A stretch of 64,000 nucleotides of DNA from Solirubrobacterales bacterium 67-14. GTDB taxonomy: Bacteria > Actinomycetota > Thermoleophilia > Solirubrobacterales > 70-9. Where the stretch lies: positions 27,519 to 91,518 of the forward strand of contig MKST01000002.1 in the NCBI GenBank assembly GCA_001897355.1. The letters are read 5' to 3'. Position 1 is the stretch's first letter, and each line of letters begins with the position of its first letter. Made by a program: the position numbers and the translations under genes. This document shows, piece by piece, positions 44,584-53,523 of this stretch. Below the pieces are notes generated by a model, which was not told the origin of the DNA, searched no databases, and was given only the letters and a program-made list of their open reading frames with translations.

Positions 44584-45057
44584 CTAGCTGGACTGGGTTT
44601 CGACGGCCGTGCCGTCGCCGCCCTGATCGCCGTCGGGCGCCTGGCCGCCCTGCGGGAGGTCCGGCATGTCGACGCCGCACTCCTCCATCGCCGACTGGAG
44701 ATCCTGCATTCCTTCGGGCACCTGACCGCCGCCTGGAGGTCCGGTCGCTCCGGAAGCGCCGGTCGCGCCGTCCGGCGGGGTCATGCCTTCTGGCGGCTGG
44801 CCCTGCGGCATGTCGCCGTCCTGGGGCGCGTCACCGCTGGGAGCTTCCGGCAGGGTCACGCCGGCCTCCTCGAGGCACTGCTTCTGGTCGTCGGTGAGGC
44901 TGGCGAACATGCCGCCCGGCCCGCCGGCCTGTTCGGTCGAGGTCGAGTCATCCGAGCTCGAGTCGGAACCGCCGCAGCCGGCGATGAAGACCACCCCGGC
45001 CAGCAGGGCCACGATGGCCAGGCCGGTGATCCCGAATTTTTTGATGCTTCCGTTCAT
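44584..45057 (-). CDS. Small lipoprotein, paralogue of 49391-49912
   Basis: 157 aa. Signal FGITGLAIVALLAGVVFIAGCGGS with lipobox IAGC near residue 28. The mature part is mostly disordered (Gly, Pro, Asp, Gln) with two Cys-containing motifs: LTDDQKQCLEEAGVTLPE and LQSAMEECGVDMPDLP. The first resembles LTAKQEKCLAEQGVETP and the second AAFAACGIDLPEPP in the lipoprotein at 49391. A short collagen-like stretch, GATGASGATGPPGGG, is present. Last gene of the macAB-like operon. Function unknown, perhaps an export substrate or accessory. Confidence 0.7.
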   Translation of the reverse strand: MNGSIKKFGITGLAIVALLAGVVFIAGCGGSDSSSDDSTSTEQAGGPGGMFASLTDDQKQCLEEAGVTLPEAPSGDAPQDGDMPQGQPPEGMTPPDGATGASGATGPPGGGQVPEGMQDLQSAMEECGVDMPDLPQGGQAPDGDQGGDGTAVETQSS

Positions 45058-45082
45058 GTTTATTTCTCCTTTTGAGGTCTGG

Positions 45083-45643
45083 TCACTGGCCTGAGCCGGT
45101 CGTGTCGCCGCCGGGGGCCGACATGCCCGAAGGCATGCCGCCGCCGAATGACGGCATCGCGGACTGGACGCCGCTCTGTGTCGCGGTCACATCGGTCGCC
45201 TTCACGGCTCCCGCCTTGTTCTTCTTTCCGGTCACGGTGACCGTGTCACCGGGGTGAAGCTGGCTCGCCTTGGCTTTCGCGTTCCTGGTGACCGTGGCCT
45301 TGCCCGCCTTCACCTTGATCGTGGTCCCGTCGGAAGTCTCGACGTAGAGCACGTCGCCCGCGACACTGGTGATCTCGCCTTGAGTCGAGTCGCCACCGGA
45401 GCCGGCGGCGCCCGGGAAGCCGCCCATTCCCGACCCAGAGTCGGAACCGGCCGACATCGAAGGCATTCCCGCGGGCAGGCCCGAAGCAGCCGAATCATCG
45501 TCGCCCTTCAGCTTTCCGCCCAGCCAGAAGGCGACCACGGCGATCAAGATCGCGCCCAGGGCCAGGTTTACCGGCGTGTTCAGTTTCCGCTTCGGCCGCC
45601 TGGGCCGGCGGACGCTGCTTTCGGTTGCTGCTTCGCTGCTCAT
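45083..45643 (-). CDS. Single-span protein with DUF5666-like domain
   Basis: 186 aa. A basic cytoplasmic N-terminus (RRPRRPKRKLN) leads to one helix (VNLALGAILIAVVAFWLGG), then a Gly/Ser/Met-rich linker. The compact domain GEITSVAGDVLYVETSDGTTIKVKAGKATVTRNAKAKASQLHPGDTVTVTGKKNKAGAVKATDV is a small beta-barrel like DUF5666. The end is Gly/Met-rich (SFGGGMPSGMSAPGGD). It lies between the permease and lipoprotein genes of the export operon and is presumably on the outer face. Confidence 0.7.
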   Translation of the reverse strand: MSSEAATESSVRRPRRPKRKLNTPVNLALGAILIAVVAFWLGGKLKGDDDSAASGLPAGMPSMSAGSDSGSGMGGFPGAAGSGGDSTQGEITSVAGDVLYVETSDGTTIKVKAGKATVTRNAKAKASQLHPGDTVTVTGKKNKAGAVKATDVTATQSGVQSAMPSFGGGMPSGMSAPGGDTTGSGQ

Positions 45644-45670
45644 TTGTCTTCCTTTTTCATCGCTGCTTGC

Positions 45671-46885
45671 TCATTCAAATCTCAGGGCGTCGATCGGCCT
45701 CAGCCGCGCGGCCCGGCTCGCCGGGTAGGTGCCGAAGACGAGTCCGGAAAGGGTCGCCGCGGCGAAGGCGAGGATGACCGCGTAGGTCGCGACCACCGGC
45801 TGGACCCCGGCGATCTCGAACCGGCTGCCGATCAGCCCCGCCGCGACCCCGACCACCCCGCCGAAGCCGGAGATCAGGACCGCCTCGGTCACGAACTGGG
45901 CCATGATGTCGCTGCGCCGGGCGCCGATCGCCTTGCGGATGCCGATCTCCCTGGTCCGCTCGGTGACGCTGACCAGCATGATGTTCATCACGCCGATGCC
46001 GCCGACCAGCAGGGAGATCGCGGCCACCGCGCCGAGCAGGGTGGTGAAGACCGAGTTCGATTCGTCCGAGGCTTCGAGCACCGACCCCTGGTTGATGATC
46101 GAGTAGCCGGGGTTCGACGGGTCGGTCACGTCAAGCTCCTCGTTGAGGATCGAGGTCACCTGCGCCTGCGCGGCATCGAGGGTGTCGCGGGAGGTGGCCT
46201 GGACGACGATCTGGTCGACCGCTCCGTAGCCGGCCAGGGTGTCCTGCACCGCCTTGTACGGGGCCATGACCACGTCATCCTGATCCTCGCTTCCGTTCGA
46301 ACCCTTCGATTCGGTGATCCCGATCGCCTGGAAGCTCACCCCGTTGATCTGGATCATCGAGCCGACGCCGCCGCCGGTGGCGAAGAGATTGGCCGCGACC
46401 GTGGGGCCGATCACGGCAACCCGTTCGCGGCTCTTGACCTGCTCCTCGGTGAAGCCGGTGCCCTGGGCGATCGCGTACCCCTTCGATTCCAGGTAGGAAG
46501 GCGTGGTTCCGACCATCTGCGAGGGCTCGTAGCTGACCTCGTCGCTGACCAGGGTGGGGCTCGAAACGTTGATCACCGGTGAAGCCGCGAGGACGTCCGG
46601 AGCCAGGGCCTTGTCATTCAACGCCTCCGCGTCTTCGACGGTCAGCGAGGAAGCCGAGGAAGACGCGCCGGGCATGATGCCGCCCGCGGTCGAGGTGACC
46701 TGCAGGACGTTGGTGCCCAGGCCCTCGATGCTCGACGCCACCGCCTGCGAGGAACCCTTGCCGACCGCGACCAGGATGATCACCGAGGCAACCCCGATCG
46801 TGATGCCGAGGATGGTGAGCGCCGCCCGGAGGCGGTTGGCCGCAAGACCTGCGGCGGCGATGCGGACCGTCTCGGTGAACCCCAT
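45671..46885 (-). CDS. MacB-type ABC transporter permease
   Basis: 404 aa from ATG 46885 (ATGA overlap with the ATPase gene). The N-terminal helix with ANRLRAALTILGITIGVASVIILVAVGKGSSQAV starts a MacB periplasmic core domain (about residues 50-275). Then three C-terminal FtsX helices: LLGAVAAISLLVGGIGVMNIMLVSVTERTREIGIRKAIGAR, VTEAVLISGFGGVVGVAAGLIG and VILAFAAATLSGLVFGTYPASRAARLRPIDALRFE. The family uses a mechanotransmission cycle to move substrates across the envelope. Partners are the ATPase and adaptor upstream. Confidence 0.93.
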   Translation of the reverse strand: MGFTETVRIAAAGLAANRLRAALTILGITIGVASVIILVAVGKGSSQAVASSIEGLGTNVLQVTSTAGGIMPGASSSASSLTVEDAEALNDKALAPDVLAASPVINVSSPTLVSDEVSYEPSQMVGTTPSYLESKGYAIAQGTGFTEEQVKSRERVAVIGPTVAANLFATGGGVGSMIQINGVSFQAIGITESKGSNGSEDQDDVVMAPYKAVQDTLAGYGAVDQIVVQATSRDTLDAAQAQVTSILNEELDVTDPSNPGYSIINQGSVLEASDESNSVFTTLLGAVAAISLLVGGIGVMNIMLVSVTERTREIGIRKAIGARRSDIMAQFVTEAVLISGFGGVVGVAAGLIGSRFEIAGVQPVVATYAVILAFAAATLSGLVFGTYPASRAARLRPIDALRFE

Positions 46886-47610
46886 CAGGCGACACTCTCG
46901 AGAACTTCGTTTCGGTAGTCGGCGGCGATCAGGCCGTCCTCGACCCGGATCACCCGTCGGGCCCGCGCCGCGACGTCGTCCTCGTGGGTGATCAACAGGA
47001 CGGTCCGGCCGTAGTCGTTCAGGTCCTGGAAAATCTGGAGGACGTCTTCGGTCGAGTGGGAATCGAGGTTGCCGGTCGGCTCGTCGGCCAGCACGATCGA
47101 AGGCTCGGTCACGATCGCCCGGGCGATCGCCACCCGCTGCTGCTGGCCGCCGGAGAGCTCGGCCGGCACGTGGTCGAGCCGGTCGCCCATGCCGACGCTT
47201 TCGAGCGCGATGGTAGCCATTCTCCGGCGCTCGCCCTTGCCGTACCCGGCATAGGCCAGGGGCAGCTCTACGTTGGCCAGGGCGGTCGTCCTGGGAATCA
47301 GGTTGAAGCCCTGGAAGACGAAGCCGATCTTCTGGTTGCGGAGATCCGAGAGTCCGTCCTCGTCGATGTCCCGCACGTCGGTGCCGTCGATCCGGTAGCG
47401 GCCGGAGGTCGGCGCGTCGAGGCAGCCGATCATGTTCATCAGGGTCGACTTGCCGCTGCCCGAGCTGCCGACGATCGCCATGTACTCGCCTTCTTCGATC
47501 GAGAGCGTGATCCCAGCGAGGGCCCGAACCTCGTGCCCGCCCAGGTGGTAGACCCGGGTCAGGTCGGTGAGGTCGATGACCGGTGTCGCCTTTCCCGGGG
47601 CGTCCATCAT
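46885..47610 (-). CDS. MacB/LolD-type ABC transporter ATPase
   Basis: 241 aa. Walker [17 protein letters not shown]-loop [26 protein letters not shown], signature [15 protein letters not shown], Walker [14 protein letters not shown], and H-loop [12 protein letters not shown]. The [21 protein letters not shown] start and [16 protein letters not shown] place it with LolD/MacB ATPases. Its ATGATG start overlaps the adaptor stop. Powers the MacB-type permease. Confidence 0.96.
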   Translation of the reverse strand: MMDAPGKATPVIDLTDLTRVYHLGGHEVRALAGITLSIEEGEYMAIVGSSGSGKSTLMNMIGCLDAPTSGRYRIDGTDVRDIDEDGLSDLRNQKIGFVFQGFNLIPRTTALANVELPLAYAGYGKGERRRMATIALESVGMGDRLDHVPAELSGGQQQRVAIARAIVTEPSIVLADEPTGNLDSHSTEDVLQIFQDLNDYGRTVLLITHEDDVAARARRVIRVEDGLIAADYRNEVLESVA

Positions 47611-49247
47611 CCGCCTCCCGGGAAGCCGGCGGGCGGTTCCCCGCTCGGCATGCCGCCACCGGAGGGGAAGCCTCCTCCGCCGCCGAAGCCGCCACCAAAG
47701 CCGCCGGCCGCATCATCACCGCCCGCGTCCATCCCGGTGCTGCTCACCGTGGTCTGCGGGATCACGACCGTGTCACCGGCTTCGAGGCCGGAAACGATCT
47801 CGGTGGTGCTGTCACCGGCCAGTCCCGTCTCGACGGTCTTGGTCTCGGTGTCGCCGTCCGAGTTCACGACCTGGATCGAGCTGCCGGTCAGCGCCTGGTT
47901 GGGCACGGTCACCACCCCGGAGACCTGGTCGATCACGATCGAGACGCTGGCCGACATGCCCGGCTTCACGTCCTCGGAGTTCTGGGTGATGTGGACGGTC
48001 ACCGGGTAGGTGACGACGCCACTGCTGTCCGTGCTGGCCAGCAAGCCGACGGTGCTGACCCTCGCGGCAAGCTGCTCGCCGTCGGCCGACTCGATCGTCA
48101 CGGTGGAACGCTGGCCGACCTGAATCTGGTTGATGTCCGCCTCGGAGACGTCAACTTCCATCTCGAGCGAGTCGAGCTGCTGGATCACGGCGAAGGCCGA
48201 GCTGTCGGAAGAACTCGATGAACTCGAGGTGGCCCCCATCGCTCCGGTCGCCGAATCGTCGCTCGAGGTACCCGAGGACGACGAGCTTGAGGTCGCATCG
48301 CCGCTGACCGTGTCACCGACCGCTCCTTCGAGGGAGACGATGGTGCCCGAGTAGGGAGCCCGGAGCGTGGTGGCCCGGAGGTCCTCGCGAGCGCTGCGGA
48401 GGTCGAGCTTGGCGCTCTTGATCGCGGTCTCAGAATCCTCGGTGCTGGTGGTGCCACCGGTGGAACCACCGCTCATGCTGCCGGTGCCACCTCCGGACAT
48501 CGACCCTCCCGAGGGGACCGAGCCGTCCTCACCGGTGGTGCCGCCCGGGGTGCCGCCGTTTTCGCTGCCGCCGCCATCCGAAGGACCGACCGGACCGGTC
48601 GCACCGGTGGCGCCGGTGTCGCCGGTCGGGCCGGTCTCGCCGGTCGGCCCAGTTTCTCCCGTGGTCTCCAGAATCGTGCCGTCGTCGGCCATGACCGAGA
48701 TCGTGTCGTTCGACGATCCGCCGTAGTACACGGCCGTGCTGAGCCCCATGTCCTGACCGTCGGCGTACGAGACGCCGGTCGTGGTCGAAGTGGTCGTCTC
48801 GCCGTTCTCGGCCGCTTCGAGGTTGTTCTCGGCTTCTTCTACGGCGAGCGCGGCTTCGCTGCGATCGAGCTGGGCGATCGCCTCGCCCTTCTTGACGTGG
48901 TCGCCTTCCTCGACGTAGACCGCGACGACCTTGCCACTGGTCTCGAAGTTCAGGTCGGCCGCCTTGGCCGATTCGATCGAACCACTGCCGGTCGAGGTCA
49001 GCTCTACTACGCCCTTGGCCGCCTCGACCTTGGTCTCCTGGGTTTCTCCGCTGGCGCTGTCGCCACCGCTGAGCGCGATCGCCAGGAGCACGATCAGCAG
49101 CAGCCCTCCGAGCAGCCAGGTCGCCGGGTCGATCCGGGAAAGGTCGATCGTGTGGCCGCGAACCCGGAACGAGGGCAGGTGGGCCGACCGGAGGGGGAGA
49201 CGACGCCTGAGGGACTTCAGAGCAGGGGAAATTCTTGGTTTGGACAT
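47607..49247 (-). CDS. MacA/HlyD-type efflux adaptor with collagen-like insert
   Basis: 546 aa from ATG 49247. One N-terminal helix (WLLGGLLLIVLLAIALSGG) anchors it. LNFETSGKVVAVYVEEGDHVKKGEAIAQLDRSEA is the first half-lipoyl motif and LRAPYSGTIVSLEGAVGDTVSG the second, followed by a beta-barrel and RND-type membrane-proximal domain (VTVPNQALTGSS). The coiled-coil hairpin between the lipoyl halves is expanded by about 120 residues containing Gly-x-Thr triplets (GETGPTGETGPTGDTGATG) and Ser/Gly-rich repeats. A second Ser-rich run precedes the barrel. The C-terminus is Gly-rich. First gene of the export operon. Confidence 0.88.
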   Translation of the reverse strand: MSKPRISPALKSLRRRLPLRSAHLPSFRVRGHTIDLSRIDPATWLLGGLLLIVLLAIALSGGDSASGETQETKVEAAKGVVELTSTGSGSIESAKAADLNFETSGKVVAVYVEEGDHVKKGEAIAQLDRSEAALAVEEAENNLEAAENGETTTSTTTGVSYADGQDMGLSTAVYYGGSSNDTISVMADDGTILETTGETGPTGETGPTGDTGATGATGPVGPSDGGGSENGGTPGGTTGEDGSVPSGGSMSGGGTGSMSGGSTGGTTSTEDSETAIKSAKLDLRSAREDLRATTLRAPYSGTIVSLEGAVGDTVSGDATSSSSSSGTSSDDSATGAMGATSSSSSSSDSSAFAVIQQLDSLEMEVDVSEADINQIQVGQRSTVTIESADGEQLAARVSTVGLLASTDSSGVVTYPVTVHITQNSEDVKPGMSASVSIVIDQVSGVVTVPNQALTGSSIQVVNSDGDTETKTVETGLAGDSTTEIVSGLEAGDTVVIPQTTVSSTGMDAGGDDAAGGFGGGFGGGGGFPSGGGMPSGEPPAGFPGGG

Positions 49248-49390
49248 CGGCGTCAACCCTGTCGGCCGAAGCTGGGATTCACCTGAGATCCCGCCCAGAA
49301 TTCGCCGGGTCCGGCAACTCTCAGCACTCACTCAGCGATCTCCGAGGTTCGGACTCCAGCATGGGCTCGGCAACCGACCGAAGGAGAATC

Positions 49391-49912
49391 GTGGATACCG
49401 ACCTCAAGGAAAATCGACCGAGCCTGAGCACCCGCAGTCGCAAAGTCGCCTGCGTGGCGACCCTGACAGCGGCCGGACTCAGCTTCGGGCTCGTCGCCTG
49501 CGGCGGCGGCAGCGCAACCGACGCTGCCGCCCAGGCGGAGACGACCGCCCAGGCACAGACCCCGGCCGATGCCTCGGCCTCGACCGGATCGACGGGCGCG
49601 ACCGGATCGGCCGGCCAGGCATCGCAAGGAATGCCGCCAGGTGGTCCCGGCGGGGGCATGGAGCTCACGGCGAAGCAGGAGAAATGCCTGGCCGAGCAGG
49701 GTGTCGAGACACCCAGCGGTGGCGACTCCGGCGACGGTTCGCAATCCACGCCGCCGGACCAGGGATCGATGCCCGATCAGGACGCGATGTCCGCCGCATT
49801 CGCGGCCTGCGGGATCGACCTGCCGGAGCCGCCCGGCGGTTCGGGCGATACGACTCAGCCCTCCGGGCAAGGCCCAACGAGCGGGGCTCCGGTTCGTGGA
49901 TCCGACGATTGA
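49391..49912 (+). CDS. Small lipoprotein with paired Cys motifs
   Basis: 173 aa from GTG 49391 with AAGGAG 5 bases upstream. Lipobox LVAC near residue 35 after VACVATLTAAGLSFGLVAC. The mature part is Ala/Thr/Gly-rich with collagen-like GSTGATGSAG, then LTAKQEKCLAEQGVETPSG and SAAFAACGIDLPEPPGG, the same two motifs in the same order as the lipoprotein at 44584. It is divergent from the export operon (143-base gap). Presumably functionally tied to it. Confidence 0.65.
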   Translation: MDTDLKENRPSLSTRSRKVACVATLTAAGLSFGLVACGGGSATDAAAQAETTAQAQTPADASASTGSTGATGSAGQASQGMPPGGPGGGMELTAKQEKCLAEQGVETPSGGDSGDGSQSTPPDQGSMPDQDAMSAAFAACGIDLPEPPGGSGDTTQPSGQGPTSGAPVRGSDD

Positions 49913-49943
49913 AGATGGGGGCCGGGGTTGACACCCTGAGGCC

Positions 49944-51131
49944 ATGCCTGCGCCCGATCCTCTCGACTTCATCGATATTTCCTCACGGCTCTCTGACGAG
50001 GAGCGCCTGATTCAGGACACGGTCTCCTCGTTCGTCGCCAATGAGCTCCTACCCGACGTCCCCGAGTGGTTCGAAGAGGCACGCCTGCCACGCGAGGTCG
50101 CGAACGGCCTCGGAGGCATCGGCGTGCTCGGGATGCACCTCGAGGGCTACGGCTGCGCCGGCTCGAGCGCGACCAGCTACGGGCTCGCCTGTCTCGAACT
50201 GGAGGCGGGAGACAGCGGGCTGCGCAGCTTCATGTCCGTGCAGGGCTCACTGGCGATGTTCGCGATCTGGCGTTACGGCAGCGAAGCGCAGAAGGAGCAG
50301 TGGCTGCCTCGCATGGCGCGTGGCGAGGCAGTCGGCTGCTTCGGCCTGACCGAGCCCGATGCCGGCAGCGACCCCGGTTCGATGCGCACGCGGGCTCGTC
50401 GCGACGGCGACGACTGGGTGCTCAATGGGCAGAAGATGTGGATCACCAACGGTTCGATGGCTGACGTAGCGGTGGTCTGGGCGAAGACGGATGAGGGGGT
50501 ACGCGGCTTCCTCGTGCCGCGGGGAACCCAGGGATTCTCGACCCAGGACATTCACAACAAGCTCTCGCTGCGCGCATCCGTCACCTCCGAGCTGCTGCTC
50601 GACGATTGCCGCCTCCCGGGTGACGCACTCCTCAGCGATGCCGGCGGGCTCGGGGCGCCGCTCTCCTGCCTCGACGAGGCCCGCTACGGCATCGTCTGGG
50701 GAGCGATCGGGGCCGCCCGCTCCTGTTACGAAGCAGCCCGCGAGTACGCGATGACTCGCGAACAGTTCGGCCAGCCGATCGGCGGCTTCCAGCTGACCCA
50801 GGCAAAACTCGCAGACATGGCGGTCGAGGTAAACCGAGGCCTGCTCTTGGCCCTGCATCTGGGCAGGCTAAAAGACGAGAACCGGCTGCGGCCCGAGCAA
50901 GTGAGTCTGGGTAAGTTGGCCAACGTGAATGCCGCCCTCAACGTCGCCCGCCAGGCGAGGACGGTGCTAGGAGCAAATGGGATCACGCTCGAGTATCCGG
51001 TGATCCGGCACATGAACAACCTCGAATCCGTACTCACCTACGAGGGAACCGCGGACATCCACGCGTTGGTCGTCGGCGGCAGCGTGACCGGCATGCAAGC
51101 GTTCCGCGCCACCGCCAAGCGATCTGGCTAG
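49944..51131 (+). CDS. gcdH: Glutaryl-CoA dehydrogenase
   Basis: 395 aa. It follows the glutaryl-CoA dehydrogenase subgroup along its length: LEGYGCAGSSATSYGLACLELEAGDSGLRSFMSVQGSLAMF, CFGLTEPDAGSDPGSMRTRAR, GQKMWITNGSMADVAVVWAKT, and the C-terminal TYEGTADIHALVVGGSVTGMQAF with the catalytic Glu. The family oxidises and decarboxylates glutaryl-CoA to crotonyl-CoA, passing electrons to ETF. The gene ends tail to tail with the regulator gene, sharing the bases CTAG as both stop codons. The nearby CaiB gene fits as glutarate CoA-transferase. Confidence 0.85.
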   Translation: MPAPDPLDFIDISSRLSDEERLIQDTVSSFVANELLPDVPEWFEEARLPREVANGLGGIGVLGMHLEGYGCAGSSATSYGLACLELEAGDSGLRSFMSVQGSLAMFAIWRYGSEAQKEQWLPRMARGEAVGCFGLTEPDAGSDPGSMRTRARRDGDDWVLNGQKMWITNGSMADVAVVWAKTDEGVRGFLVPRGTQGFSTQDIHNKLSLRASVTSELLLDDCRLPGDALLSDAGGLGAPLSCLDEARYGIVWGAIGAARSCYEAAREYAMTREQFGQPIGGFQLTQAKLADMAVEVNRGLLLALHLGRLKDENRLRPEQVSLGKLANVNAALNVARQARTVLGANGITLEYPVIRHMNNLESVLTYEGTADIHALVVGGSVTGMQAFRATAKRSG

Positions 51132-52348
51132 AGGGTCTCGGTGGCCAGCGCGACGTACAGGGTGGCGATCACCGCCGGGTCCTTGAGCGATCCGCCGACT
51201 ATCGTCTCGGCCTTGTCCAGCCGGTAGCGCAGCGAGTTCGGGTGTAGGTAGAGCGACTTCGCCGCCGCCGAGACGCTCTGCTGGTTGCGCAGGAAGGCGA
51301 CGAGGGCGTCGTAGGCAAGCGGGTCCGATCTGAGGTCCTCGATCAGCGATCGGAGCCTCAGGCCAACACGGCTCCCAGCGCTCTCGGTGGCGATCAGTCC
51401 TCCCAGGTCGAGCTCTTCGAATGACATGACGGCGGATCCACCGTCCCGGAGGACCTGGTCGATCGCGACGATCGCGTCGCGCTTCGATTCACAGACGAGC
51501 GCAAACTCAACGATCTCGCGTCCGATCCCGATCACAAGCTCAGGCCAGAAACCGGGCAGCGGATCCAGCGCGAGCCCGATCGCCGAGCCGGAACCCTGCG
51601 CGAGCCCGATCAGCTCGCCTTCTTCCGTCGCCACGATCAGGTGGCGGAGGCCGGCGGCCGAGAGGGCTTCTTCGACACAGCCGAGAAGAAGTTCCGTGTC
51701 CTGCCGCTCGGATGCGGCGATCCTGGCGACCACGGCGCGGGTGGGTTGTCCGCGGTCGAGTCCGGCCGCGACGGCCTGGGCGCTCAGGGATTCTTCCTCG
51801 GCCCGATCCCGGGCCGGGCGTCTTTGCATCAGTCGCCGGACCAGGGCCTGCCGGTAAGCCGTCCGTCCGTCCCGCTCGATCTGCTCGAGCTGCCTGACCG
51901 CGGCGATCAGCGGTGCCGTGCTCCCGACGATCATCCGTACCAGGTTCCTGCTCTCGTTGCCCCAACCACGACGACGGCAGGCGACGAGCCAACCATGCCG
52001 GGCTTGCTTTCCGATCGGGGCCAACTGAGCGCCCCACTCGGGTGTGGATCTGCTCCGCGGATCGCGGGGGCGATCCTCGACCAAACGGCGGGCGACATCC
52101 GAAGGACTCCTGACTGACGACCTGATCACGGTCAGGTCCGCCCCGTAGACGGTGACCTCGGCCTGGAGCAGATCGGCCAGACGGGACATGATCACCGCTT
52201 CGGGATCGCCTTCGTAAAGCGAGCTGGACAGGTGCTCGTAGGCGAATGCCAGGCGCCGGCCGAGAGAGAGGTCGGGCGCGAACTCGAACTGCATCCCGTC
52301 GATATCACTGCCCGGCGTGTCCGGCCGGAGTTCGAGCGGGACGGTCAT
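51128..52348 (-). CDS. PucR/CdaR-like transcriptional regulator
   Basis: 406 aa from ATG 52348, which overlaps the CaiB stop by 4 bases. The C-terminal helix-turn-helix is VAFLRNQQSVSAAAKSLYLHPNSLRYRLDKAETIVG (HTH_30 type). The middle carries a weak GGDEF-like/CdaR module (TRAVVARIAASERQDTELLLGCVEEAL). The N-terminal 100 residues are unassigned, without the PucR purine domain. Being last in the transport and CoA-transferase operon, it probably controls this catabolic cluster and itself. Confidence 0.85.
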   Translation of the reverse strand: MTVPLELRPDTPGSDIDGMQFEFAPDLSLGRRLAFAYEHLSSSLYEGDPEAVIMSRLADLLQAEVTVYGADLTVIRSSVRSPSDVARRLVEDRPRDPRSRSTPEWGAQLAPIGKQARHGWLVACRRRGWGNESRNLVRMIVGSTAPLIAAVRQLEQIERDGRTAYRQALVRRLMQRRPARDRAEEESLSAQAVAAGLDRGQPTRAVVARIAASERQDTELLLGCVEEALSAAGLRHLIVATEEGELIGLAQGSGSAIGLALDPLPGFWPELVIGIGREIVEFALVCESKRDAIVAIDQVLRDGGSAVMSFEELDLGGLIATESAGSRVGLRLRSLIEDLRSDPLAYDALVAFLRNQQSVSAAAKSLYLHPNSLRYRLDKAETIVGGSLKDPAVIATLYVALATETL

Positions 52349-53523
52349 GCCGCTGGTTCCCAACCGGCGCTGCGGATCTCTGCCGTGTGCTGCCCGAGCA
52401 TCGGGGGCGGGAGCTCGGTCCGGGGAGCCACGCCATTGATTCGGAACGGGGACTTGACCAGCTCCAGATCGCCGGCCACCGGGTGGAAGATCGAAAATAC
52501 CGGTGACTCTCCCGCCGCCCCCGCGGCACGGATCGCATCCAGCACACCGCGGATCCGCCCCACCGGGACACCCGCTTCTTCGAGTCGGCTGATCCATTCG
52601 TCGGCCGATTCCTCGCGGAACCGCTCGGCCAGGATCGGGACCAACTCGTCGACGTGTTCGAGCCGATCCGAGTTGGTCGCGAAGCGCGGCTCCTCGCCGG
52701 CTTGGTCCAAGCCCATGGCCCTACAGAGCGAGCGGAACGTACGGTCGTTCCCGACTGCGACTGCGATCTCGCCGGAGGCGGTCTCGAAGGTCTGGTACGG
52801 CACGATGTTGGGGTGCGCGTTGCCCCAGCGACGCGGCTCCTCACCGGTTGCCAGCGAGTTGGCCGCAACGTTGACCATCGCCGCGATCCCGGCGTCCAGG
52901 AGCGAGACCTCGATCCGCTGAGCCCCTTCGCCTCGATCCCTGGCCCGGAGTGCCGCCAGCAAGGCGATGGTGAGCTGCTGACCCGCGATCACGTCGATGA
53001 TCGCGACCCCGACCTTGGTCGGGGAATCGGATCCAGTTGCCGCCATCATGCCGCTCTCGGCTTGGGCGAGGAAGTCATACCCGGGGCGATCTGACGGGTG
53101 CCGGGCACTCCCGAAGCCGCTCACCGAGCAGTAGACCACATCGGGGTTCCGGCGCCGCATCTCTTCGAAGCCGACCCCGAGCCTTTCGGCCCTCCCCGGG
53201 AGGAAATTCTCGATCACCACATCGGCCTCGGCGCCCAGGTCCAGGGCGAGGCCGCGGTCGCCCGGGTCTGACAGATCCAGCTCGCAGCTCCGTTTGCCCC
53301 GGTTCAGGGCGAGGAAGTAGCTCGACTCTCCACCCTGGTAGGGAGGTCCCCAACCGCGCGTTTCATCGCCCTCGCCCTGGCGCTCGACCTTGATCACCTC
53401 TGCGCCGAGATCGGCCAGCAGCATCGAGCAATAGGGGCCGGCCAGGACCCGCGAGAGGTCGAGAACCCGAAGCCCTTCGAGCGGCCTCGGTCCCGCCGTT
53501 TCGGATCGAGACGGCGCCGTCAC
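52345..53523 (-). CDS. CaiB/BaiF-type CoA-transferase
   Basis: 392 aa, GTG start sharing a base with the livM stop (TAGTG). GLRVLDLSRVLAGPYCSMLLADLGAEVIKVERQGEGDETR is the family N-terminus, NRGKRSCELDLSDPGDR and DVVIENFLPGRAERLG follow, and IEVSLLDAGIAAMVN holds the catalytic Asp that forms the acyl-anhydride. Class III CoA-transferases swap CoA between acids; human SUGCT and bacterial partners of gcdH belong here. Activation of glutarate is therefore plausible. Confidence 0.9.
   Translation of the reverse strand: MTAPSRSETAGPRPLEGLRVLDLSRVLAGPYCSMLLADLGAEVIKVERQGEGDETRGWGPPYQGGESSYFLALNRGKRSCELDLSDPGDRGLALDLGAEADVVIENFLPGRAERLGVGFEEMRRRNPDVVYCSVSGFGSARHPSDRPGYDFLAQAESGMMAATGSDSPTKVGVAIIDVIAGQQLTIALLAALRARDRGEGAQRIEVSLLDAGIAAMVNVAANSLATGEEPRRWGNAHPNIVPYQTFETASGEIAVAVGNDRTFRSLCRAMGLDQAGEEPRFATNSDRLEHVDELVPILAERFREESADEWISRLEEAGVPVGRIRGVLDAIRAAGAAGESPVFSIFHPVAGDLELVKSPFRINGVAPRTELPPPMLGQHTAEIRSAGWEPAA

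Noticed and set aside
48560-48660. Gly-x-Thr repeat region of the MacA-like adaptor as an assembly artefact or frameshift
   Set aside because: The frame is open through the region, both lipoyl halves are in the same frame, and similar repeats occur in neighbouring genes.
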